Assembly (NCBI RefSeq): GCF_013618865.1
Contig: NZ_JABSOE010000050.1
Span: forward strand, 1 to 35,547
DNA: 35,547 bases
From: Phocaeicola faecicola
Lineage (GTDB): Bacteria; Bacteroidota; Bacteroidia; Bacteroidales; Bacteroidaceae
Direction of reading: 5' to 3'
In this document: piece by piece, positions 9,750 to 16,955 of the stretch
Layout: each line of letters opens with the position of its first letter
Position numbering within the stretch: position 1 is the stretch's first letter
The notes under the pieces: model-generated
Database searches by the model: none
The model's input: only the letters and a program-made list of their open reading frames with translations
Told to the model about the DNA's origin: nothing
Position numbers and translations under genes: made by a program

Positions 9750-9852
9750 ATTATCTTTTACCGCTTTCGAGGAAAAAGCGTAAAATGATTGATGATCCTT
9801 CACAGAGAATCAGTTGTTTCGCATGCCTTCCTCGGAGTCATTTTAGGGGAAA
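9750..9852 (+). promoter_or_regulatory. Riboswitch expression platform before btuB
   Basis: Two hairpins compete for the same bases. Hairpin A (9756-9785) pairs TTTTA-CGCTTT with AAAGCG-TAAAA with one bulged C. Hairpin B pairs TAAAATGA (9781-9788) with TCATTTTA (9838-9845) and ends next to the likely Shine-Dalgarno AGGGGA (9845-9850). TAAAA at 9781-9785 is used in both. No U-tract follows either, so control is probably at translation start. The mechanism is inferred from pairing alone. Confidence 0.5.
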
Positions 9853-11880
9853 ATGAGAACAATTACGATATGCATCCTGTCCACGGGGATGAGCATGCTG
9901 CTGATTCAGGCCCATGCACAAGAAATTGATACGACCAAGGTATACAGTCTTCCAGAAGTTACCGTTTCCGACCGTTACCAGACGAGGGAAGTCCGTGCGG
10001 CTGCCCCCCTGCAAGTCATGTCCCGGAGCGAACTGAAGGCACTGAATGCCTTGCAGGTATCCGATGCGGTGAAACATTTCGCCGGGGTGACGGTGAAAGA
10101 CTATGGCGGCATCGGGGGACTGAAGACGGTTTCTCTCCGAAGCCTGGGGGCCCAGCACACGACAGTCAGCTACGACGGAATAGCCGTAACCGACTGCCAG
10201 ACAGGGCAGGTAGACATCGGACGTTTCTCGCTGGAGAATGTCGACCGCCTGATGCTGAGCAACGGACAGAACGACCAGATTTTCCAACCGGCCCGACTGT
10301 TTGCCTCAGCTGGGGTGCTGAACATCCAGACCCTTACTCCACAATTCAACGGTTCAAAGACCTGGAACGCAGAAGCCCGGGTGAAGACCGGTTCCTGGGG
10401 ACTGCTCAATCCGGCCCTCTCGTTCAGTCGCAAACTGGGAGAGAAATGGGCCCTTTCGGCCAGCGGAGAATGGATGCGTGCCGACGGCCAATATCCCTAT
10501 ACCCTCTATTACGGGGACGAGAACGACCTATCGAGTCGTGAGAAAAGACAGAACACAGAAGTAGAAACCTTCCGCATCGAATCCGAACTCTTCGGAAATT
10601 TTTCCGATAAAGAACAGTGGCGGCTGAAAGCCTATTACTACCAGTCGTCGCGCGGACTGCCCAATGCGGCCACCTTTTATTATCCCTACTCTTCCCAGCA
10701 CCTTTGGGACAAGAACGCTTTCGTACAGAGCCGCTACCAGAAAGAACTTTCACGTTCGTGGGTCATCCAGTGTTCGGGCAAGTGGAACTGGAGCTACCAG
10801 CGCTACCTGGATCCGGACTACAAGAATGCGGCTGGAGTCAGCGAAAACAATTATTACCAACAGGAATATTATCTTTCGGCCTCGGTATTGTATCGTGTTC
10901 TCGACCGGCTTTCTTTCTCTCTTTCTACCGACGGAAGCCTGAACACGCTGCATGCCGATGCACCGAAACCTGTCCGCCCGGAGCGGTATTCCTGGCTGAC
11001 GGCACTGGCCGGAAAATACGTAGCCGACTGGTGTACGGTGTCGGCTTCCCTTCTGGCTACCGTTATCCACGACAGGGCAGCCGGCGACAGTCGGGCACAG
11101 AACTACCGGAAGTTCTCTCCGTTCGTGAGTGCCTCCTTCAAGCCCTTTGCGTCCGAAGACCTCCGGTTCCGGGTATTCTACAAAGATATTTTCCGTCTGC
11201 CCAGCTTCAACGATCTCTATTACGGGCAGTCCGAGAGCCGGGAACTGAAACCGGAGAATACCCGACAGGTGAACGTGGGCATCACGTACTCGAAAAATGT
11301 GACGGAATGGCTGCCTTATGTATCGGCCACCGTGGATGCATACCACAACCGGGTGAGCGACAAGATTGTGGCCGTTCCTACCAAGAACCTGTTTGTCTGG
11401 AGCGTAGTCAACCTGGGGAAGGTGGATATCAAAGGCATCGACATCGCGGGACAGGCGGATTTCCGTCCGGCTTCCGGCTACCTCATCGGGCTGTCGGGCA
11501 ACTATACGTACCAGCGGGCTCTTGATGTCACGGATTCCGACCCGAATACCATGGAAGGAAAGACCTACGGACATCAGATTGCGTATACCCCCCGGGTTTC
11601 AGGTTCCGGACAAGCCCGTTTAGAGACTCCCTGGGTCAACCTTTCGTACGCACTGGTCTTTTCGGGGAAACGGTATGTACTCGGACAGAACCTGGCGAAG
11701 AACCGGCTTCCGGGATATACCGACCACAGCGTGTCGGCCAGCCGCAGTTTCCCGCTGAAGCGCACAACGGTTTCGGTTTCGGCAGAGGTACTGAACCTGC
11801 TGGACAAGAATTACGAGATTATAAAGAATTTTCCAATGCCCGGCCGCTCGTTCCGGATATCACTGGGTATAAAATATTAA
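9853..11880 (+). CDS. btuB: TonB-dependent outer-membrane vitamin B12 receptor (BtuB)
   Basis: 675 residues. A signal peptide (cleavage near AHA/QE, about residue 22) is followed by a TonB-box-like LPEVTVSD, a plug domain (about 40-160, with VKDYGGIGGLKTVSLRSLG and TVSYDGIAVTD) and a 22-stranded-type barrel. The C-terminus has TonB-receptor features (RLPSFNDLYYG, PENTRQVNVGI) and the final FRISLGIKY strand with a terminal aromatic. It lacks the carboxypeptidase-like N-terminal extension of SusC proteins. The assignment to cobalamin rests on the riboswitch and on the BtuG-like gene that starts 3 bp after its stop. It should import cobamides across the outer membrane using TonB energy. Confidence 0.93.
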   Translation: MRTITICILSTGMSMLLIQAHAQEIDTTKVYSLPEVTVSDRYQTREVRAAAPLQVMSRSELKALNALQVSDAVKHFAGVTVKDYGGIGGLKTVSLRSLGAQHTTVSYDGIAVTDCQTGQVDIGRFSLENVDRLMLSNGQNDQIFQPARLFASAGVLNIQTLTPQFNGSKTWNAEARVKTGSWGLLNPALSFSRKLGEKWALSASGEWMRADGQYPYTLYYGDENDLSSREKRQNTEVETFRIESELFGNFSDKEQWRLKAYYYQSSRGLPNAATFYYPYSSQHLWDKNAFVQSRYQKELSRSWVIQCSGKWNWSYQRYLDPDYKNAAGVSENNYYQQEYYLSASVLYRVLDRLSFSLSTDGSLNTLHADAPKPVRPERYSWLTALAGKYVADWCTVSASLLATVIHDRAAGDSRAQNYRKFSPFVSASFKPFASEDLRFRVFYKDIFRLPSFNDLYYGQSESRELKPENTRQVNVGITYSKNVTEWLPYVSATVDAYHNRVSDKIVAVPTKNLFVWSVVNLGKVDIKGIDIAGQADFRPASGYLIGLSGNYTYQRALDVTDSDPNTMEGKTYGHQIAYTPRVSGSGQARLETPWVNLSYALVFSGKRYVLGQNLAKNRLPGYTDHSVSASRSFPLKRTTVSVSAEVLNLLDKNYEIIKNFPMPGRSFRISLGIKY

Positions 11881-11883
11881 GTC

Positions 11884-13869
11884 ATGAAAATGAAGCACAA
11901 GTGGTTTGATACTGTCATAAGATACGTCCTGATGGGACTGATTGCGGGATTCGCAAGCACCGGCTGTGACGACCTGGAGGACAAGGATGCCGCTCCGGGA
12001 CAGTCGGGTACGGGGATAGAGGACTATGGTACGGCTGAGATGTACATTCTCAGTGAGGGGCTTTTCAACCTGAACAACAGCAGTCTGGGACGGTATGTGT
12101 TCGGCAGCGGGCAACTGACGTACGATTATTTCCGCAACTGCAACCGTCGGGGACTGGGAGATACGGCCAATGACATGGAGATTTACGACGGCAAACTGTA
12201 TGTCGTGGTCAATGTGTCGAGCGTCATCGAAATCATCGACCTGCAGACCGGACAGTCCGTCCGCCAGTTGTCGCTGGTAGACGAGAAAGGAAGTTCCCGC
12301 CAGCCGCGTGCCATCGCCTTCTACGAAGACCATGCCTATGTCTGTTCGTTCGACGGAACGGTCACCCGCATTCATACCGGCTCACTGGAGATTGACGGTG
12401 AAATCCGGGCGGGAAGGAACCCGGAGGACCTTTGCGTACAGGACGGTAAACTGTATGTCACCAATTCCGGGGGACTGGACAGTGAGGGAATCGGCGTAGA
12501 CCGTACGGTCTCCATCATCGATCTGGCAACCTTCCGCGAAATCAAGCGACTGGAAGTGGGACCCAATCCGGGTCCTGTCCTCCCCGGCCCCGACCATTCG
12601 GTCTGGCTGGTTACGCGGGGCGAGCAGATAGAAGAAGGCAATTACCAGCTGGTGAAAATCGACAGCCGGCAGGATGAGGTAACGGCCCGTTACGACGAAC
12701 CGGTAATGGATTTTGCCATCGACTATAACCTGGCTTATCTGTATAATTTCGATTACCGTACGCAGCAGTCGGGTTTCAAGGTCTTCAATCTGACGACGGG
12801 AAAGGTAATCCGTGAGACCTTCATTTCCGACGGGACCCGCATCGAACGGCCTTATTCGATACAGGTGAATCCGTACAGCAGCAACATCTACATTACCGAA
12901 GCCTACAATTACCAGCTGGAGGGCGACCTGCTCTGCTTCAGTCCGGAAGGGAAACTGCAGTTCCGCCTAGACGGCGTGGGACTGAATCCGAACACGGTGG
13001 TCTTCCGTGACGAGACCAGTGACGTATCCGGAGGCACCGAAGAACCGGAGGCTCCGGAAGGGTTTGCCGACAAGGTACTGGATTATTACCCGGCCCCCAC
13101 ACAGCACATGAATACCATTACTACCGCATGGAAGGAAGGGATGACTTCGCGCGAGGAGGTCATCGAACTGGCCACGGAACGGCTACGGAAACGCTCGCTG
13201 CTCTCACTGGGAGCTTTCGGAGGATACATCATTGTCGGTTTTCCCGAGCCGGTACCGAATGTCAAGGGCGAATACGACTTCAAGATTTACGGCAATGCGT
13301 ACTACAATCCGAATGCCTGGGAAGACCGCCCGGGCGGCAGTTCGGAGCCGGGCATTGTCTGGGTATCCCAGGATACTAACCGGAACGGTCTGCCCGACGA
13401 CGAGTGGTATGAACTGGCAGGGAGCGAGTACGGAAAAGATACGGAAATACGGAATTATGAGATTACCTATTATCGTCCCGAACCGCTGGACGGGGATGTC
13501 CGCTGGACGGACAACCAGGGGGCATCGGGAAGTCTGCGAAGGAATGTCTTCCATTTGCAGGAATCGTATTATCCGCTGTGGGAGACCCGCGGACAGATGA
13601 CATTCTCGGGCACCCGGCTGAAGGACAATGCGGTCAACGAGAACGGCACATGGGTGTCATACGCTTATCCGTGGGGCTATGCCGACAACCATCCGAACCA
13701 GTCGGAATTCTCCCAGTTCAAAATCGACTGGGCAGTGGGGAAAGACGGGCAACCGGTGATGCTGGAGGAAATCGATTTTGTCAAGGTGGTATCGGCCATC
13801 AATCAGGATGCGGGCGACGTCGGGGAACTGTCGACCGAAATTACAGGAGTAGAGAATTTACATTATTAA
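11884..13869 (+). CDS. btuG: BtuG-like surface B12-binding lipoprotein with extra C-terminal domain
   Basis: 661 residues with a lipoprotein signal (STGC, Cys28, followed by acidic DDLED, typical of Bacteroides surface export). Residues about 45-370 form a YncE/DUF5074-like beta-propeller: repeated blades such as EIYDGKLYVVVN, GSLEIDGEIRAGRNPEDLCV and NSGGLDSEG. BtuG propellers cap BtuB and capture B12 with very high affinity. Residues about 385-661 are a separate domain (FADKVLDYYPAPTQ, GGYIIVGFPEP, DFKIYGNAYYNPNAW, PGIVWVSQDTNRNGLPDD, YAYPWGYADN) found in Bacteroides surface proteins. The calcium-loop-like DTNRNGLPDDEW is notable. It starts 3 bp after btuB. B12 binding is inferred from context and fold. 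Confidence 0.85.
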   Translation: MKMKHKWFDTVIRYVLMGLIAGFASTGCDDLEDKDAAPGQSGTGIEDYGTAEMYILSEGLFNLNNSSLGRYVFGSGQLTYDYFRNCNRRGLGDTANDMEIYDGKLYVVVNVSSVIEIIDLQTGQSVRQLSLVDEKGSSRQPRAIAFYEDHAYVCSFDGTVTRIHTGSLEIDGEIRAGRNPEDLCVQDGKLYVTNSGGLDSEGIGVDRTVSIIDLATFREIKRLEVGPNPGPVLPGPDHSVWLVTRGEQIEEGNYQLVKIDSRQDEVTARYDEPVMDFAIDYNLAYLYNFDYRTQQSGFKVFNLTTGKVIRETFISDGTRIERPYSIQVNPYSSNIYITEAYNYQLEGDLLCFSPEGKLQFRLDGVGLNPNTVVFRDETSDVSGGTEEPEAPEGFADKVLDYYPAPTQHMNTITTAWKEGMTSREEVIELATERLRKRSLLSLGAFGGYIIVGFPEPVPNVKGEYDFKIYGNAYYNPNAWEDRPGGSSEPGIVWVSQDTNRNGLPDDEWYELAGSEYGKDTEIRNYEITYYRPEPLDGDVRWTDNQGASGSLRRNVFHLQESYYPLWETRGQMTFSGTRLKDNAVNENGTWVSYAYPWGYADNHPNQSEFSQFKIDWAVGKDGQPVMLEEIDFVKVVSAINQDAGDVGELSTEITGVENLHY

Positions 13870-13892
13870 TAACCAAGTAAAAATAAAAAACG

Positions 13893-14645
13893 ATGAAAAA
13901 ACTGACTTATTTACTTATGGCATGCCTTTGCATGACCTTGTGGAGTTGTGGTGAAGAAAGCAATGAAACACCCTCAATGGACGTGACTACCAGCTTTGAA
14001 GGCCGTCTCAGCGGCAGCGAAGAGTCGTTCCTCGGTACAGAAGGAGAAACTGAAGGTTACTATCAGAAGACGGAATTCAAGGACAATGACGGACTGATTA
14101 TCTGCAACCATTATTTTGGCAGCTGGGGATTCGGCGGCGGATTTACCTACACCAACACCACCGATACGGAGACTCCGGGATTCAATAACCTGAGCGCCAT
14201 TACAGCCAGAGGAAAATTCGGTACGACTTACCTGACTTCCTGCTCAAACAGTTTTAATACTGCGAAAATCACGCTGGCAGACCCGGCAAAATATGCCTTT
14301 AAGGGAGCGTGGGTAACCAATACTACTTATGATTACCTGGCCATCAAGGACGGAAATGACGGAAGTGGTACAGTACAAGGTCCGTTCGAAGCCGGCGACT
14401 GGTTTAAACTGACTGCTATGGGCCACCGTGCAGATGAGTCTGAAGTGGGTCGGGTAGATTATTATCTGGCCGATTTCCGTGACGGCAAACAGATTATCGT
14501 CAATACCTGGGAATGGTTCGACTGGAGTGCACTGAAAGATGCTGCATACATTACTTTCGAACTGTCTTCTAGTGACAACGGAGAATATGGCATGAATACA
14601 CCGGCTTACTTCTCACTCGACGGAGTTACACTGACTCAAAAATAA
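13893..14645 (+). CDS. DUF4465 surface lipoprotein, probable BtuH-type B12-binding protein
   Basis: 250 residues with lipobox LWSC (Cys19). A single beta-rich domain shows DUF4465 features: [64 protein letters not shown] and a C-terminal [12 protein letters not shown]. It is the third gene of the riboswitch-led operon, 23 bp after the BtuG-like gene. DUF4465-type proteins occur in Bacteroides B12 operons, and I believe the cobamide-binding BtuH belongs to this group; that link is from memory and should be checked. A role in surface cobamide capture fits the context. Confidence 0.8.
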   Translation: MKKLTYLLMACLCMTLWSCGEESNETPSMDVTTSFEGRLSGSEESFLGTEGETEGYYQKTEFKDNDGLIICNHYFGSWGFGGGFTYTNTTDTETPGFNNLSAITARGKFGTTYLTSCSNSFNTAKITLADPAKYAFKGAWVTNTTYDYLAIKDGNDGSGTVQGPFEAGDWFKLTAMGHRADESEVGRVDYYLADFRDGKQIIVNTWEWFDWSALKDAAYITFELSSSDNGEYGMNTPAYFSLDGVTLTQK

Positions 14646-14709
14646 AAGCCTCTATAGAAAGCCTCGTCTGCGATGGTCGGTACGGCAGCGTTTCACCGTC
14701 TGTTCTCCG

Positions 14710-14797
14710 ACCCGCGCACGGAGGTTATACAACCCGCACACGTGGGTTGACCGACCCGCATACGGAAGTTTTCCGACCTCCGCATGCGGGTTTGCCA
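14710..14797. repeat. Four tandem 22-bp imperfect-palindromic repeats
   Basis: Units start at 14710, 14732, 14754 and 14776, exactly 22 bp apart. Each begins ACC(C/T), continues roughly CGCAYACGG, and has GGTT/AGTT near its end. Each unit is itself a rough palindrome (for example unit 2, AACCCGCACACGTGGGTT), and unit 1 is close to the reverse complement of unit 4. A decayed fifth unit may precede at 14688. The array is noncoding, between the B12 operon and lemA. Confidence 0.75.
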
Positions 14798-14895
14798 TAT
14801 TCCCGCCTGCCATGACCAAAGGCAAGCTGATGCGTGAAAGACACGAAAAAGGCAGATTTGTTTATGATTTATTAGCATATTCCGTCGTTTTTACG

Positions 14896-14903
14896 TATGT
14901 TTG
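14896..14903 (+). promoter_or_regulatory. -7 promoter box for lemA
   Basis: TATGTTTG matches TAnnTTTG, 31 bp upstream of the lemA start. No good -33 TTTG at 19-21 bp. Confidence 0.45.
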
Positions 14904-14933
14904 CTATAAATAGTAATTTTAACGAATACTTTT

Positions 14934-15515
14934 ATGAAAAAAACTTGGATCATTATTATTGCCGTTCTTGCGGTAATCGTAGTCTATGGCATTACTTCGT
15001 ATAACTCTATGGTCGCTCAGGATGAAGCGGTGGGAACCGCATGGAGCAATGTGGAAAACCAATACCAGCGTCGCGCAGACCTCATCCCTAACCTGGTGAA
15101 TACCGTAAAGGGATATGCGGCTCATGAAAAGGAAACCTTCGATGCAGTGGTGTCGGCCCGTGCCAAGGCTACTCAGACCACTATCAGTATAGACGAACTG
15201 ACTCCGGAAAAGATGGAGGCTTACCAGAAAGCGCAGGGAGCCGTAGGCAGTGCCCTGAGCCGCCTGCTGGCCGTAACGGAGAACTATCCAGACCTGAAGG
15301 CCAACGAGAATTTCCAGACGCTTCAGGCACAGCTGGAAGGTACGGAGAACCGCATCAGCGTAGAGCGCCGCAAGTTCAACGAGGTGGCAAAGGCTTACAA
15401 CACCAACATCCGCCGTTTCCCGAAGAACATCTTCGCAGGCATGTTCGGATTTGAGAAACGTCCGTACTTCGAAGCCGAAGAAGGCAGCGAAAAGGCACCT
15501 GAAGTGAAATTCTGA
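14934..15515 (+). CDS. lemA: LemA family protein
   Basis: 193 residues. An N-terminal membrane anchor (TWIIIIAVLAVIVVYGI, about 4-20) is followed by the LemA helical domain: VGTAWSNVENQYQRRADLIPNLV is split over residues 34-60 of the family's most conserved block, then LTAVTENYPDLKANENF-like (here RLLAVTENYPDLKANENF), LEGTENRISVERRKFNE and the final RRFPKNIFAGMFGF. The LemA family's function is unknown; in many bacteria lemA sits next to a TPM-domain gene, as here, 5 bp downstream. The protein probably lies at the inner membrane facing the periplasm. Confidence 0.94.
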   Translation: MKKTWIIIIAVLAVIVVYGITSYNSMVAQDEAVGTAWSNVENQYQRRADLIPNLVNTVKGYAAHEKETFDAVVSARAKATQTTISIDELTPEKMEAYQKAQGAVGSALSRLLAVTENYPDLKANENFQTLQAQLEGTENRISVERRKFNEVAKAYNTNIRRFPKNIFAGMFGFEKRPYFEAEEGSEKAPEVKF

Positions 15516-15520
15516 CCGTC

Positions 15521-16450
15521 ATGATGAAAAAGACATGCTATTTGCTCGTCCTGTTTTGGGGACTGCTGCTTCCGGTCATGGCCCAGACTCCTGCCTACCG
15601 GGTGGAGGATGTGCCCATGGTGCATCTGCAAAACCGGATGAGGTATGTCAGCAATCCGGACGGCATCCTCTCTCCTGCTACGGTAGCTGCACTGGACACT
15701 ACCCTGTTTGCCCTGGAGCAGCAGACCGGTGTTCAGACGCTGGTCGTGGCCGTAAAGCAGATTGAAGGGGGCGACTGCTTCGAGTTTGCCTACGAACTGG
15801 GACGGAAAAACGGAGTGGGACAAAAAGAAAAAGACAACGGTCTGGTCATCTTGCTCGTAACGGAAGAACGCTGCATCCAGTTTGCTACGGGATACGGACT
15901 CGAAGGCGACCTGCCGGATGCAGTCTGCAAGCAGATTCAGGTGCGCTACATGAACCAGGCCTTCTCGCGTGGAGACTGGGACAAAGGTATGCTGGCCGGC
16001 GTACAGGCCGTCAGACAACGGCTGGACGGTACCGGCAGTCCGCTTTCCGGTCCGGAAGAGGAAGGAGACAGTCTGTGGCTGCTCTTGATCCTCGGAGGAT
16101 GTTTTATTGCGGTCCCGCTGCTGCTCTGGCTCAGTGTCCGCCAGCGCAGCAAATGCCCGAACTGCCACCGTCACACCTTACGGCAGTTGTCGGTCCGCAC
16201 CGTATCGAATATCAACGGCATCCGTACGGAAGAAATCGTCTACCGCTGCAGCCAGTGCGGCCATACGCTCCGCCGGCAGCGCCGGGTGAATGACGACGAT
16301 TCTCCTCACCACCGGGGCGGTAACGGCGGTCCGTTCCTGGGCGGCCCCTTCTTCGGAGGTGGATTCGGAGGCAGAGGCGGAGGCGGATTCAGCGGAGGCA
16401 GTTTCGGCGGAGGCGACTTCGGTGGCGGAGGAGCGGGAAGCAAGTTCTGA
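15521..16450 (+). CDS. TPM-domain membrane protein (YgcG/PsbP-like) with zinc ribbon and Gly-rich tail
   Basis: 309 residues. A signal peptide (to about MAQ, residue 22) precedes a TPM_phosphatase domain (about 40-170: YVSNPDGILSPATVAALD, NGLVILLVTEERCIQFATGYGLEG, DWDKGMLAGVQAV). One membrane span follows (185-206), then a cytoplasmic zinc-ribbon-like pair CPNC (212) and CSQC (243), and a Gly/Phe-rich tail (about 265-309). TPM domains in some proteins have acid-phosphatase activity; the role with LemA is unknown. Two adjacent ATGs exist at the start. It is five bases after lemA, so one operon, closed by a terminator. Confidence 0.9.
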   Translation: MMKKTCYLLVLFWGLLLPVMAQTPAYRVEDVPMVHLQNRMRYVSNPDGILSPATVAALDTTLFALEQQTGVQTLVVAVKQIEGGDCFEFAYELGRKNGVGQKEKDNGLVILLVTEERCIQFATGYGLEGDLPDAVCKQIQVRYMNQAFSRGDWDKGMLAGVQAVRQRLDGTGSPLSGPEEEGDSLWLLLILGGCFIAVPLLLWLSVRQRSKCPNCHRHTLRQLSVRTVSNINGIRTEEIVYRCSQCGHTLRRQRRVNDDDSPHHRGGNGGPFLGGPFFGGGFGGRGGGGFSGGSFGGGDFGGGGAGSKF

Positions 16451-16504
16451 TCTGCAATCAAGATAACTTTGCCTATTACAGTCACAGGCAATGACGACCG
16501 AAGG

Positions 16505-16543
16505 ACGTTGCACGAAGACACGGTGCAACGTTCTTCTTTTTTT
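16505..16543 (+). terminator. Rho-independent terminator after lemA-TPM operon
   Basis: A perfect 9-bp stem ACGTTGCAC / GTGCAACGT with a 9-nt loop is followed by TTCTTCTTTTTTT. Confidence 0.88.
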
Positions 16544-16955
16544 ATGTCCACTCCTTTCCGGCTCCCGCGCAACCTTCTTTTCTGAAAATGCCATTTTCCC
16601 GGATTCAGCCGTTAGTTCTATATCTTTTCTTATTTAATTGTATATTTACTGAATTGTAAGCAACAAAGGGGGATTCTGTTTACGTTTAAAAGAATACGGT
16701 TTAAATTAGTTATTATTTATTTTATTAAGTAAAAATATATTTAATCAAAAAAAGCAAAGAGTTGCCTAAACTTTGATACTCAATGGGATGCCCCCAATAC
16801 CGGTGCCCGCCGATGGGCTATTTTATCAGACCGATGAAAAAAGGCATGAACATTTTGAATTTTCCGGTTGTTCTTAGGATAGTAGTTTCACTGAAACAAA
16901 CACTACAATAGGTATTTTTAATTGGTATAAACAACAAGATTATTATTAATTTTTT
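16544..16955 (+). other. AT-rich promoter region of the metzincin/fimbrillin-like operon
   Basis: 412 bp without an ORF. It is very AT-rich except for a GC-rich island at about 16783-16820, where GCCC...GGGC segments can form a short hairpin. The nearest -7-like match is AAACTTTG at 16768-16775 (one mismatch) just before the island, which would make the island the start of a leader of about 170 nt. I searched for inverted repeats that could flank a switchable promoter and saw none that was convincing. Confidence 0.3.

Noticed and set aside
16544..16955. Possible phase-variable (invertible) promoter before the surface operon
   Set aside because: Such loci are common in Bacteroides, so I looked for matching inverted repeats of 12 bp or more flanking the promoter region and found none.
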